64,000 nt of DNA from DASXHZ01 sp036488085 (GCA_036488085.1 DASXHZ010000084.1:29410-93409); one strand, 5' to 3'. Shown: positions 7,877 to 17,881, counted from the stretch's first letter. Numbers and translations: made by a program. The notes: a model not told the origin generated them from the sequence alone.

Positions 7877-7953
7877 GGCGGTGTAGCTCAGATGGTTAGA
7901 GCGGGCGTCTCATAAGCGCTAGGTCACTGGTTCGACTCCAGTCACCGCCACCA
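7877..7953 (+). tRNA. tRNA with CAU anticodon (Met, or Ile2 read by lysidine)
   Basis: A complete 77-nt cloverleaf: acceptor GGCGGTG/CACCGCC, D-arm GCTC...GAGC, anticodon stem GGCGT/GCGCT with loop CTCATAA (anticodon CAT), T-arm ACTGG/CCAGT with TTCGACT loop, and an encoded CCA. It does not look like initiator tRNA. The anticodon arm and variable loop resemble E. coli tRNA-Ile2 (ileX) more than elongator tRNA-Met, so lysidine-modified Ile2 is plausible; this is judged from memory. The tilS gene is 5 kb downstream. Confidence 0.92.
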
Positions 7954-8247
7954 AATCACAGTGTTTGGTGTGCGAGGCCGTCTCAGCCGGCCACGTCGTG
8001 GCGGACCAAGGGCCGGCTGAGAGCCGGCCCCACACACGAGTCCCCAGCCACATTCGACCGTCACCCCATGTGCTCCCTTAGCACGTCGATTGCACACTCG
8101 TTTGTGCAGTCTGGAGACCGCCTTCGGCAACTTCGGCGGTCGATGGGTGAGCGGCCTCGAACCGACCACTCGATGGGACGCAAGCTCGCCGAGGCTCCGA
8201 TCGCCCCGTGTCAAAGCGATCAAAACGACTCTATGTTTCCCGCCTCC
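7954..8247. other. Intergenic gap with one palindromic repeat copy
   Basis: No gene is visible in these 294 bases between the tRNA and the convergent hypothetical gene. Positions 8011-8037 hold a GGCCGGC-type palindrome followed by CCACACAC that is identical over 27 nt to 26697-26723. The rest shows nothing I can name. Confidence 0.5.
8011..8037. repeat. GCCGGC palindromic repeat, copy 1
   Basis: GGCCGGCT-GAG-AGCCGGCC hairpin followed by CCACACAC. It is identical over 27 nt to the copy at 26697-26723, and a related hairpin forms the terminator at 19282-19310. Confidence 0.8.
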
Positions 8248-8706
8248 CTACCCCCTGCGGTGCCCGAATCCGTTTGTTTCTCGCATCCGTTCCACCCACG
8301 GGATCAGGTGGTTCCATTCGGGTTGCCGGATCATGGTGCGGAAGGCGGCGTAGGCGATGAGGACGAGCTGGCCGATGCGGTGGCGGCGGCGGAGGTTGGC
8401 GCCGGCGACGCCGGCGGTCATCGCTTCGAACTCGCGTTGGGCGAGGGTCCAGCGGAGTAACGCGTTCTGGATGCCGGCGGCGTGTTCGCGATCGTCAATG
8501 ACGACGGCGGCGGCATCGGGATTGGCGTTGATCGCACCCATCCCTACCTTCACGAATTCGGGATCGAGATGGGCGACTCGGACCATCCGGCGATGCTCAT
8601 CGCTCGTCACGGGCTCGAATTGCGGAATCCGGGCGCGGAGGCGCCTCAGTTCGTCGATCAACTCCTCGGGGGTGATCCAGTCGACCACTTCAGGTGATTC
8701 GGCCAC
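8248..8706 (-). CDS. Hypothetical protein
   Basis: A 152-residue predicted cytosolic protein without signal peptide or clear membrane segment. It begins MAESPEVVDWITPEELIDELRRL, has an acidic helical start and a central part rich in Ala/Asn/Asp (INANPDAAAVVIDD), then a hydrophobic helix (GQLVLIAYAAFRTMIRQPEW). Codon use is like its neighbours, so it is probably a real gene. I do not recognise a family and see no catalytic motif. It lies alone between the tRNA gap and a repeat-containing gap. Confidence 0.6.
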   Translation of the reverse strand: MAESPEVVDWITPEELIDELRRLRARIPQFEPVTSDEHRRMVRVAHLDPEFVKVGMGAINANPDAAAVVIDDREHAAGIQNALLRWTLAQREFEAMTAGVAGANLRRRHRIGQLVLIAYAAFRTMIRQPEWNHLIPWVERMRETNGFGHRRG

Positions 8707-9008
8707 GGCTTCCTCCGATGCGCCATCAGCTCTTTCCCACTGCGCGACAGCTTTTCGATGTAGGGGGTCATCGAAAGTCCATCAAACGATCCGGATTCCG
8801 ATGTGGGGCGACATTGAAGGGTTGATGAGCCATCGGGATTTCGATGGGTGGGTACATCGAACGGCCGATCGGGCGTCGGCTTTTCGATGACACCCCACAT
8901 CGACGAGTGGTCGCGCGAGCGGCAAAGTCGGCTCGGCGCGCACCTAAACCATCGCCGCCGAGGGGATGAGTCGGGAGCGAGAGGTGGCAACTCCTTGCGC
9001 TGTCTCCC
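8707..9008. other. Gap with scattered CTTTTCGATG / CGATGTGGGG repeats
   Basis: No gene is visible. CTTTTCGATG occurs twice (8751-8760 and 8880-8889) and CGATGTGGGG (8799-8808) is repeated inverted at 8893-8902. Related degraded units lie between, such as the similar stretches around 8787-8803 and 8830-8850. It looks like a decayed local repeat. Confidence 0.45.
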
Positions 9009-9920
9009 CTACTGCGCTTTCCGACGCACGGCCGGCACGTACCCGAAAGTAATCCCGGTCTCGACTTCCTCCGCTTGTCCGTCGTGGATATACGGCTGGA
9101 AGCGCCAGCTCTTGAGCGCGGCCAGGATCTCGGCGGATTGGTCGGGGAAGGCGCTGAGGATGTGGACGGACTTGACCCTCCCCTCGGCATCGATGACGAC
9201 GCGCGCCGGAATGGTGTTGACGTGACTCCCGGTCAAGCGAGGGTCCGTCTTTTCGACGACGTGCTCGGCCGCCGCGTAGCCGGCGACGCAGGGCGGCGCG
9301 TCATTCGCCAGAGCGGAAAGATCCATCTTAGAGAAGGACCTCTCGGCGGCGTCGAGCAGCTTGGGGTCGGTGCCTGTGAACGTGAAGCGGAGCGCATGGC
9401 AGCGGACGTCGGTCGACAGGATGCGCCAGCGCAGGCCGGCAACCGGCGATGAATAGGCCAGGCGTGTGAAGGAACGGCCGCCGATCGTCAACTCCGCGGG
9501 TCCCGGCTCCAGCACGAAATGGGATGACAGCGACTTCCGCAACGCGTCGAGGAGCTCCTTACCCGTCGTCACCTCTAACGGCGTGAAGAAGAGGTCTTGC
9601 GCGGTCAGGAGCACGTTCGCACGCATCCGCTCGTGCGCCGTGTCATAGATCGCGAACTGCGCGAGAACATACGTGCCGGTGTCTGAAGGCGGCGGCCCGT
9701 CGGCCTGCTGCAGCCAGCCCGCGGGCGCGGCGTAGACGAGTCCGAAATACGGGTTGCGATACGTGTTCGCGGCGACGGCGCCGCTCTCGGGCACCGGCGT
9801 CGCCTCGTCGCTGGATGCGGGCATCGCCCCTCGAATCAGGATCTGGTTTCGCGGAAGTACGACGTCGGACGGCGCCGCGAACAGCGACGCCGTCCCGATC
9901 ATTAGAAGTAGAGAGATCAT
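9009..9920 (-). CDS. Secreted TonB C-terminal-domain protein
   Basis: A 303-residue exported protein (signal MISLLLMIGTASLFAAPS). The last 80 residues are a TonB C-terminal fold (IPARVVIDAEGRVKSVHILSAFPDQSAEILAALKSWRFQPY), here without the usual N-terminal TonB transmembrane anchor and Pro-rich linker. The middle (YFGLVYAAPAGW...) is an unassigned periplasmic domain. It lies 12 nt after the second DHOR gene with a GGGAG Shine-Dalgarno, so it is the last gene of that operon. It might bind an outer-membrane partner of the cytochromes; this is inference. Confidence 0.8.
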   Translation of the reverse strand: MISLLLMIGTASLFAAPSDVVLPRNQILIRGAMPASSDEATPVPESGAVAANTYRNPYFGLVYAAPAGWLQQADGPPPSDTGTYVLAQFAIYDTAHERMRANVLLTAQDLFFTPLEVTTGKELLDALRKSLSSHFVLEPGPAELTIGGRSFTRLAYSSPVAGLRWRILSTDVRCHALRFTFTGTDPKLLDAAERSFSKMDLSALANDAPPCVAGYAAAEHVVEKTDPRLTGSHVNTIPARVVIDAEGRVKSVHILSAFPDQSAEILAALKSWRFQPYIHDGQAEEVETGITFGYVPAVRRKAQ

Positions 9921-9932
9921 GCGGCTCCCGAG

Positions 9933-11348
9933 CTAGAGCGAGCGAAGGAAATTGAGGATGTCTTGCTTCTGGCCCGGAGATAGCGCGTCGAAATTCAGCT
10001 TGACCGTGTTCGCCTCCGATCCGGTCGAGTAGTGTGCCGAGATTGCGGCAAGCAAGTCGGTGGTGCGTCCGTCGTGGAGGAAGAAGATCCTGGTGCCGAG
10101 TCCCCACAGCGGTGCCGTGCGGAACTGGTCGCCGCCGGCGCCCCCCTGCATCACGTTGTCCGCGAGTCCGCTGCCCATGTGGTGGATCTCCAGATCGGAG
10201 ACGAGGTTGACCGTCGCGGCGCTGAGGTCCGGCGTGACGGCTGACTGCGTCGAGTCGCTCATCGACATCGTGTGACACGTGGCGCAGCCGATCGACTGGA
10301 ACAGCGCCGCGCCGTTCGAGATCGAGGTGCTGCCGCCCGGCGTGGTCGTACTTGCCACCGGCGGAGCCAGAAGACGCATGAACATCGCGAACTGCACCGC
10401 GTCGCTGGGGATTTGCGCGCCCGCCTTCTGGAAGTTCGTGATGTCTTCCGGCATCGCGTTGATCTTGCACGGCGCCGGCAACCCGGAGGCGAGATCCTCT
10501 TCCGGTGTCGGCCGTTCCTGCGTGAAGAGCTCATTGCTGACGCCCATCTCCACGTTGTAGGCCTCGCCGGAGAAGAGCTCCAGCGACTTGTTCTGCGCCT
10601 TCCAGCCGAAGCGTGCGATCGTGCCGTCGTTGCCGTTCCGGTTGAACGTCCCGGCGATGCCGAAGGGGTTGCCGGCTGCCGCGGCCTGCACGGCCAAGAG
10701 CGTCGACTCGTCGATCTTCTCCATCAGTCCCGAGCCGAACACCGGCGTCGGGATGCGGAAGATGACGTTGTTGTGCGCGACGGCGGAGCTGAAGTTCGGC
10801 TGCTGGATGACGGACGAATTACAGCCGCCCGAGTCCGTGCGGCCGGCGATCGTGAACAGCGGCTCGACGCCTCCGTTGGGCGACGAGGTGATCGGATTGC
10901 CGCTGCTGTCGGTGAAGTAGATGAACCGCGCCTCGCGGACCGGTCCGGTGGGCGAGATGAATGACGGCAGAGCATTCGACGCGCCATCAGCCGAAGCATC
11001 CGAGACCTGCGGATTCGTCGAGGGGGCCGTTCCGCCGGCGTTCGGCTGCGCATGGCAACGCGCGCAGGAGCGCGAGTTGTAGCGCGGCCCGAGGCCGGAG
11101 CCGGGCTCGCCGGTGATCGTGCCCGAGACTGAGTCGATCGTCGCGAATCGAGTCTGCGCGTCGGTGAAGAAACTGAGGATGCCGGAGGGATTGTTTGCGG
11201 TGACCGAACCGAACGTCGCGCCGGGGATCGGCCCGCTGGTGCGGACTCCCGGATCGGTCTGCGCCAGCGCGGTCATAGCGGACAGGACGGCGAGCGCCGT
11301 CCAGAGCATCACGCGAGAGGAGAGGCGTGCGTTTTTCTCAGAGCACAT
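9933..11348 (-). CDS. Di-haem oxidoreductase (DHOR, PF06537-type), paralogue 2
   Basis: A 471-residue exported cytochrome (signal MLWTALAVLSAMTALAQ). Seen: a CxxCH haem site in SCARCHAQP, a second CxxCH in IGCATCHTM, and the family features RYNSRSCARCH, VIFRIPTPVFGSGLMEKIDE, GRFGWKAQ-like AQNKSLELFSGEAYNVEMG and FLHDGRTTDLLAAI near the C-terminus. DHOR proteins are periplasmic di-haem peroxidase/thiol-oxidoreductase-like enzymes of uncertain substrate. It is closely similar over its full length to the next gene upstream, so the two are a recent tandem duplication. AGGAAGGA precedes the ATG. Confidence 0.9.
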   Translation of the reverse strand: MCSEKNARLSSRVMLWTALAVLSAMTALAQTDPGVRTSGPIPGATFGSVTANNPSGILSFFTDAQTRFATIDSVSGTITGEPGSGLGPRYNSRSCARCHAQPNAGGTAPSTNPQVSDASADGASNALPSFISPTGPVREARFIYFTDSSGNPITSSPNGGVEPLFTIAGRTDSGGCNSSVIQQPNFSSAVAHNNVIFRIPTPVFGSGLMEKIDESTLLAVQAAAAGNPFGIAGTFNRNGNDGTIARFGWKAQNKSLELFSGEAYNVEMGVSNELFTQERPTPEEDLASGLPAPCKINAMPEDITNFQKAGAQIPSDAVQFAMFMRLLAPPVASTTTPGGSTSISNGAALFQSIGCATCHTMSMSDSTQSAVTPDLSAATVNLVSDLEIHHMGSGLADNVMQGGAGGDQFRTAPLWGLGTRIFFLHDGRTTDLLAAISAHYSTGSEANTVKLNFDALSPGQKQDILNFLRSL

Positions 11349-11360
11349 TCGCTGTCCTTC

Positions 11361-12731
11361 CTATAGCGACCGCAGGAAATTGAGGACGTCTTGTTTTTGC
11401 GACGTACTCAACGCGTCGAAGTTCAGCTTCACGGTATTGGCTTCCGATCCGGACGAGGAATGTGCGGAGATCGCGGCCAACAGATCGGTGGTCCGGCCGT
11501 CGTGCAGGAAGAAGATGCGTTGCCCGAGGCCCCATAGCGGAGCGGTGCGGAACTGGTCGCCGCCTGCCGTTCCCTGCGAGACGTTGTCCGCCAGACCACT
11601 GCCCATGTGATGAATCTCCAGATCGGTGTACATCGCCGGCGCGGGGCTGTTCAGGCTCGGCGTGGTCTTCGACTGCGTCGGATCGGTGACCTGCGCGTTG
11701 TGGCAGGTGGTGCAGCCGATCGACGCGAAGAGCGCGCTGCCGTTCGTGATCGACGCGCTTCCACCCGGTGTCGTGGTCGACGGCACCGGCGGCGCCAGGA
11801 GGCGCATGAAGAATGCGAACTGCACGGCGTCGCTGTCGGTTCCCGCTTTGGACGTGCCGAAGTTGGTGTGGTCCTCCGGGATCGGATTGATGCGGCACGG
11901 CGACGGAAGACCGGTCATCCTGTCTTCCTCCGGGGTGGGCCGCTCCTGCGTGAAGACCTCGTTGCTCACCCCCATCTCGACGTTGTACGCCTCGCCGGAA
12001 AAGAGCCACAGCGACTTGTTCTGAGCCTTCCAGCCGAAGCGGCTGATCGTGCCGTCGTTGCCGTTCCGGTTGAACGTCCCGGCGATGCCGTACGGATTGC
12101 CCGCTTTCGAAGCCTGCAACGCCAGGAGCGTCGTCTCATCGAGCATCTCGAGCAGACCGGAGCCGAAGACGGGGGTCGGAATCCGGAAAATGACGTTATT
12201 GTGCGCGATGGCCGAGGCGAAGTTCGGCTGCTGGATGGTGGCGGCGTTGCAGCCGCCTGCGTCCGTCCGCCCGGCGATCGTGAAGAGATCCTCCACTCCC
12301 CCATTCGGCGAGGAGGTGATCGGATTCCCCAACGCGTCGGTGAAGTAGATGAAGCGCGCTTCGCGAACGGGGCCGGTGGGTGAGATGAACGGAGGCAGCG
12401 CGTTCGTCGCGCCGTTCGCGTTTGCATCCGTCACCTGCGGATTGCTAGCGGGAGCCGATCCGCCAACCGCCGGCTGTGCGTGACACAAGGCGCAGCTTCG
12501 CGAGTTGTAACGAGGACCGAGGCCGTCCGGGACGGCGTCGACCTTTTGAAAGCGCGTCTGCCCGTCGTTGAAGAACCGCAGGATGCCGCTTGGGTTGTCG
12601 GCGGCAACGGAGCTGAGAGCACCGCCGGCTCCTGCTGCCCCGCCGCGAACGCCGGGATCGGTTTGCGCCATCACCGGCAGTCCTACGAGGACGCCTGTGC
12701 ACCACACGAGGGCGAGTCTCCGGAGATTCAT
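11361..12731 (-). CDS. Di-haem oxidoreductase (DHOR, PF06537-type), paralogue 1
   Basis: A 456-residue exported cytochrome (signal LALVWCTGVLVGLPVMAQ), first gene of a three-gene operon. CxxCH sites lie in SCALCHAQP and IGCTTCHNA. Long blocks are identical to the downstream copy (FISPTGPVREARFIYFTD, VIFRIPTPVFGSGL, AGGDQFRTAPLWGLG). An AAGGAGG sits just before the ATG. The differences cluster after the signal peptide and around the second haem, which may mean different partners or potentials. It is divergent from tilS across about 110-180 nt that must hold both promoters. Confidence 0.9.
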   Translation of the reverse strand: MNLRRLALVWCTGVLVGLPVMAQTDPGVRGGAAGAGGALSSVAADNPSGILRFFNDGQTRFQKVDAVPDGLGPRYNSRSCALCHAQPAVGGSAPASNPQVTDANANGATNALPPFISPTGPVREARFIYFTDALGNPITSSPNGGVEDLFTIAGRTDAGGCNAATIQQPNFASAIAHNNVIFRIPTPVFGSGLLEMLDETTLLALQASKAGNPYGIAGTFNRNGNDGTISRFGWKAQNKSLWLFSGEAYNVEMGVSNEVFTQERPTPEEDRMTGLPSPCRINPIPEDHTNFGTSKAGTDSDAVQFAFFMRLLAPPVPSTTTPGGSASITNGSALFASIGCTTCHNAQVTDPTQSKTTPSLNSPAPAMYTDLEIHHMGSGLADNVSQGTAGGDQFRTAPLWGLGQRIFFLHDGRTTDLLAAISAHSSSGSEANTVKLNFDALSTSQKQDVLNFLRSL

Positions 12732-12910
12732 CCAACCTCCTTTGTCGATTCAACCGTGGGCTTAGACGGTCTGGCGCGGCTGCAGTTATCGCGCCATTCT
12801 TCCGTCGGTGCACACCTGAGGAATCAAGGAAAAAAGCTGACAGAATGGCGATTCGGGTTTCCGGTGAAACGATTCTGATTTGTGGTGCGGCGCGAGGCAG
12901 AATAGTCCCG

Positions 12911-14215
12911 GTGTCGCTCGAAGACGTCGTCGCCTCCTTCTTTGCCGATCGTGCGATCCGGCCTTGCCGGCTCGTCGCCGCGGTTTCCGGCGGATTCGAC
13001 TCGACGGCGTTGCTGCTCGTCCTCCACGACCTTTGCGGCTTCGACGTCACGTGTGCGCACATCAACCATCACCTACGAGGAGACGAGTCGGATGGGGATG
13101 AGCGATATGTGCGGGAGTTGTGCGATCGGCTGGGCGTGAAGGTGGTCGTGGCCGATGGGACGCTGAATGACGACGCCGTCCGGGACCGAGGGATCGAGGC
13201 GGCGGCGCGAGAGGTTCGTATCGCGAAGCTGCAGGAGATCCGGTCCGAGTCAAACGCGCAGTACATCGCCACCGCGCACCAGAAGAACGACCAGGCGGAG
13301 ACGGTGCTGATGCGCCTCTTCACCGGCAGCGGACTTGCCGGACTTCGCGGGATTCACGCCGTGCGCGACGACGGCATCATTCGTCCGCTCCTCGGCGCCA
13401 CCCGTCCGGAGATCGAGGCCTTCCTCCGCGAGCGCGGCGAGACGCCGCGGAGCGATCGGATGAACGCCGATCCGCGATTCCTTCGGGTGCGCGTCCGGAA
13501 GACGCTGAGCGAGTACGAGCCGTGGGCGGTCGACAACCTCGCGTCGATCGCGGATCAGGCGCAGGAGCGATGGCCCGATGTGGAGCGCGCGATCGACGAT
13601 GCCGAGGATGTGGTCGCGACGAAGGATGAGACGCGCTTCCGCACTTTCCCGGATGATCCGTGGTTGCGGCGTGCTCTGCTGCACCGCCACATCCACCGGC
13701 TGGACCCAGCGGCGCGCGATGTATCGAGGTCGGATCTCGAACGGATCGAAAAGCACCTCGATACCCTGAAGCGGCTAACAGTCACCAAGAACCTGGAGCT
13801 GGTACGGTCTCCCTCCCAAATCGTTCTTCGAAAAATCTCGCGCGCCACGCCAGCGTTCGAGTACTCGCTGAACGCCGCCGAGGAGGTACGAATCGTCGAA
13901 ATCGATGCGGCATTCACCGTCGGCAACGATGGCCAACAGTCCTTCATGCTCCCGAAAGGCGCCGAACCCCGCTTCCTCGTCCGCAATCGGCGTAACGGCG
14001 ACCGTTTCCATCCCCTCGGCGCGCCCGGGTCGAAGAAGCTGAAGGACTTCCTGATCGACCGGAAGATTCCGGCGGAGCAGCGGGACCGGTTGCCGCTCCT
14101 CGTCTGGAAGGGCGAGGTCGTCTGGGTCGCCGGGGTGGAGATCTCGGAACGCTTCAAAGTTACAGACCACGGTGGCGACCTCTACGTGGCGACGATAGAC
14201 TACGGCGCGAAGTGA
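12911..14215 (+). CDS. tilS: tRNA(Ile)-lysidine synthase TilS
   Basis: Converts C34 of tRNA-Ile2(CAU) to lysidine so that it reads AUA as Ile. Seen: the PP-loop ATPase motif SGGFDSTALL, INHHLRGDESDGDERYV, AAAREVRIAKL, ATAHQKNDQAETVLMRLFTGSGLAGLRG, and the C-terminal TilS domain (RRNGDRFHPLGAPGSKKLKDFLIDRKIP). The frame is open back to ATG 12845. I prefer GTG 12911 because CAGAAT ends 7 nt before it, as in other genes here, and it gives a normal N-terminus. The stop overlaps the hpt start (GTGA). Its possible substrate tRNA is at 7877-7953. Confidence 0.95.
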   Translation: MSLEDVVASFFADRAIRPCRLVAAVSGGFDSTALLLVLHDLCGFDVTCAHINHHLRGDESDGDERYVRELCDRLGVKVVVADGTLNDDAVRDRGIEAAAREVRIAKLQEIRSESNAQYIATAHQKNDQAETVLMRLFTGSGLAGLRGIHAVRDDGIIRPLLGATRPEIEAFLRERGETPRSDRMNADPRFLRVRVRKTLSEYEPWAVDNLASIADQAQERWPDVERAIDDAEDVVATKDETRFRTFPDDPWLRRALLHRHIHRLDPAARDVSRSDLERIEKHLDTLKRLTVTKNLELVRSPSQIVLRKISRATPAFEYSLNAAEEVRIVEIDAAFTVGNDGQQSFMLPKGAEPRFLVRNRRNGDRFHPLGAPGSKKLKDFLIDRKIPAEQRDRLPLLVWKGEVVWVAGVEISERFKVTDHGGDLYVATIDYGAK

Positions 14216-14730
14216 TCGAGCAGCTCTTCAGCGCCGAGGAGATTGCACGGCGCGTCGGTGCGATCGGAAGCGCCATCCGCGCCGAGGCGGCGGACGGCGA
14301 AGTCTTCCTCCTCGGCATCCTCAAAGGCGCGTCCGTCCTCCTCGCGGACCTCATGCGCACCATCGACGGCCAAGTCACCTACGGCTTCATCGACGTCGTC
14401 CGCGACGAAGCCGATACTGGCGTCGCCTCGGCGCTCGAGATCGATTTTGTCAGCTACACCAACATCACGGGGCGCGACGTCTACGTCGTCAAGGACATCA
14501 TCTCGACCGGCGTGATCGAGAGCTACCTGCTGGCGCAACTGCGGCTCCATGGGCCGAAGTCGCTGCACCTCATCGCGCTGCTCGACCGGCCGAGCCTCCG
14601 CACGGTCGACCTCTCGGTCGACTTCAAGGCGTTCGAGACCGACGGCGGGTCGTACGTCGGCTACGGCCTGGAGCTTGATGCGCATCACGGAAATCTCCCC
14701 TGGATCGGCCGCATCATCGACGCCCGATGA
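14212..14730 (+). CDS. Hypoxanthine phosphoribosyltransferase homologue with altered active site
   Basis: A 172-residue type I phosphoribosyltransferase in the conserved tilS-hpt-ftsH position. Seen: LLGILKGASVLLADLMR (PPi loop), then VYVVKDIISTGVIES where typical Hpt has VEDIIDTG, LLDRPSLRTVDLSVDF, and YVGYGLELD where VVGYGLDY is usual. The Glu of the PRPP motif is Lys, and the Asp that acts as general base is Ser. It is therefore probably inactive or changed in function. It starts with GTG overlapping the tilS stop and ends in ATGA overlap with the next gene, so it is translated in the operon. In Bacillus subtilis a TilS-HprT complex was reported to activate ftsH, a role that could survive loss of catalysis. 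Confidence 0.85.
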   Translation: MIEQLFSAEEIARRVGAIGSAIRAEAADGEVFLLGILKGASVLLADLMRTIDGQVTYGFIDVVRDEADTGVASALEIDFVSYTNITGRDVYVVKDIISTGVIESYLLAQLRLHGPKSLHLIALLDRPSLRTVDLSVDFKAFETDGGSYVGYGLELDAHHGNLPWIGRIIDAR

Positions 14731-15170
14731 CGTTCGCCATCGCGTTGTTCCTCGCCGCCGCAAATCTCTGCACCGTGCCGGCCGCGGTGCAGCGGGACAT
14801 CATCCGCAGGTTTCCGGGCTACCGGCTGCCGGCCAGCACGGAGGCGGCAAAGTCGGACGCTCTCTGCCCCTACGTGGTACGCGCCGATTTCGACTGCAAC
14901 AAAATGGATGACTACGCGCTACTGATCGAACACAAAGAGACCGGGCGCGTGCTGCTGGTCACCTCGCTCACCTCGAAGAATGGGAACCTGATCGAGATCC
15001 ACCGCGTCGGCGACCTCGGCAAGATCGGCGCGGCGCACGTTGTGCTTGTTGCTCCCCCGAAGGTCAAAGGGGCAACCCGCTGCAAGGCGGTCGCATTCGG
15101 CGATAAGGTCTTGTATCGGGCCGGGAACGATTGGAAGGTCGCCGGCAACCCCAAGGCCGGCAAGCCGTAG
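14727..15170 (+). CDS. Secreted hypothetical protein in the tilS-ftsH operon
   Basis: A 147-residue protein with a signal peptide (MTFAIALFLAAANLCTVPAA). The mature part has several Cys (LCPYV, FDCNKMDD, ATRCKA) that may form disulfides, and an FDCNKMDDYALLIEHKETGRVLLV segment like small periplasmic FG-GAP/EF-hand-type stretches. It starts in the ATGA overlap with hpt. I do not recognise the family. Its insertion between hpt and ftsH is unusual for this gene order. Confidence 0.7.
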   Translation: MTFAIALFLAAANLCTVPAAVQRDIIRRFPGYRLPASTEAAKSDALCPYVVRADFDCNKMDDYALLIEHKETGRVLLVTSLTSKNGNLIEIHRVGDLGKIGAAHVVLVAPPKVKGATRCKAVAFGDKVLYRAGNDWKVAGNPKAGKP

Positions 15171-15221
15171 AATTCCCCTCAGGCGCAACACGTTAGGCAG
15201 CGCAGTGTTGGAGGCGATTCG

Positions 15222-17171
<1,950 letters not shown>

Positions 17172-17198
17172 TCCCACCGCTTCACCCCGCCATTTTTG

Positions 17199-17250
17199 GC
17201 AACCTCCTTGCGATTACAAAGGGCGTAGTCAACGTCACCAAGGAGGTTGC
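17199..17250 (+). promoter_or_regulatory. Inverted repeat that would mask the Shine-Dalgarno of the next gene
   Basis: GCAACCTCCTTG (17199-17210) and CAAGGAGGTTGC (17239-17250) are perfect 12-bp complements with a 28-nt loop. The right arm contains the AAGGAGG Shine-Dalgarno of the gene that starts at 17254. In RNA the hairpin would close the ribosome-binding site, as in an RNA thermometer or anti-SD switch. If transcription starts in the loop (a TACAAA lies at 17215-17220), the left arm would not be in the message. Confidence 0.55.
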
Positions 17251-17253
17251 TAA

Positions 17254-17823
17254 ATGCAGGCAAATTCAAAACTTAGCGTTCGGTTCGGTATGGTCTTCGC
17301 GCTTGCGCTTCTGCTTTGCGCGCCGATGGCCATTGCTCAGTCCGGACGCGTCACGTATCAAGGTCACGTCACCAGCATGGTTGCTGACGGGGCCGGCTAC
17401 CGCGTAATGCTCGACAACGGTGGATATTCGTACTGGGTGCCGTCTGCGACGGTCAGTGACAGGAACATCCGCGTCGGCGATTTCGTCCGCTTCGACGGCT
17501 ACGGCAACAACGGTTTGGTCACGGTCGACTCCGCTGCATGGCTCGGTGGCCGGGACTACAACCCGAATTACAACAATCAGCAGCCGATGTACTCTGCAGC
17601 TCCGATCGGCGTGATGACGGGCGTCGTGCAGAACGTCAACCGCCACTACAACTACGTCACGGTCCGCGACCAGGTGACGAACCGTCTGGTGAAGATCGAC
17701 GTCCGCCGCATGGATACGCGGGACTCGGTCAACGTCTGGCGTCTTCGCCCGGGCGACCGCGTCAACGTCAGCGGTGGGTGGGAAAACCACAACACCTTCC
17801 AGGCTGACCGCGTGTACTTCTAG
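17254..17823 (+). CDS. Secreted protein with two OB-fold/DUF5666-like segments
   Basis: A 189-residue exported protein (signal FGMVFALALLLCAPMAIAQ). It contains two similar beta-rich parts, GRVTYQGHVTSMVADGAGYRVMLDN and GVMTGVVQNVNRHYNYVTVRDQ, each followed by a VGDFVRFDG / PGDRVNVSGG motif, as in DUF5666 or RNA/ligand-binding OB folds. A Tyr/Asn-rich linker (RDYNPNYNNQQPMY) separates them. It has a strong Shine-Dalgarno within an inverted repeat and its own terminator downstream, so it is a single-gene unit. Function unknown. Confidence 0.75.
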   Translation: MQANSKLSVRFGMVFALALLLCAPMAIAQSGRVTYQGHVTSMVADGAGYRVMLDNGGYSYWVPSATVSDRNIRVGDFVRFDGYGNNGLVTVDSAAWLGGRDYNPNYNNQQPMYSAAPIGVMTGVVQNVNRHYNYVTVRDQVTNRLVKIDVRRMDTRDSVNVWRLRPGDRVNVSGGWENHNTFQADRVYF

Positions 17824-17840
17824 GGAAGTCTCTTGGTGAA

Positions 17841-17874
17841 AACACGAGGCGGGCGTGAGCCCGCCTTTTGTGTT
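17841..17874 (+). terminator. Rho-independent terminator
   Basis: Perfect 8-bp stem AGGCGGGC/GCCCGCCT with GTGA loop, followed by TTTGTGTTT and flanked by AACAC...GTGTT complements. It lies 20 nt after the stop of the secreted protein gene. Confidence 0.85.
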
Positions 17875-17881
17875 TGGCCGC

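Noticed and set aside
7877..8250. Genomic island attached at the CAU tRNA
   Set aside because: No integrase and no duplicated tRNA 3' end was seen; genes on both sides have similar codon use.
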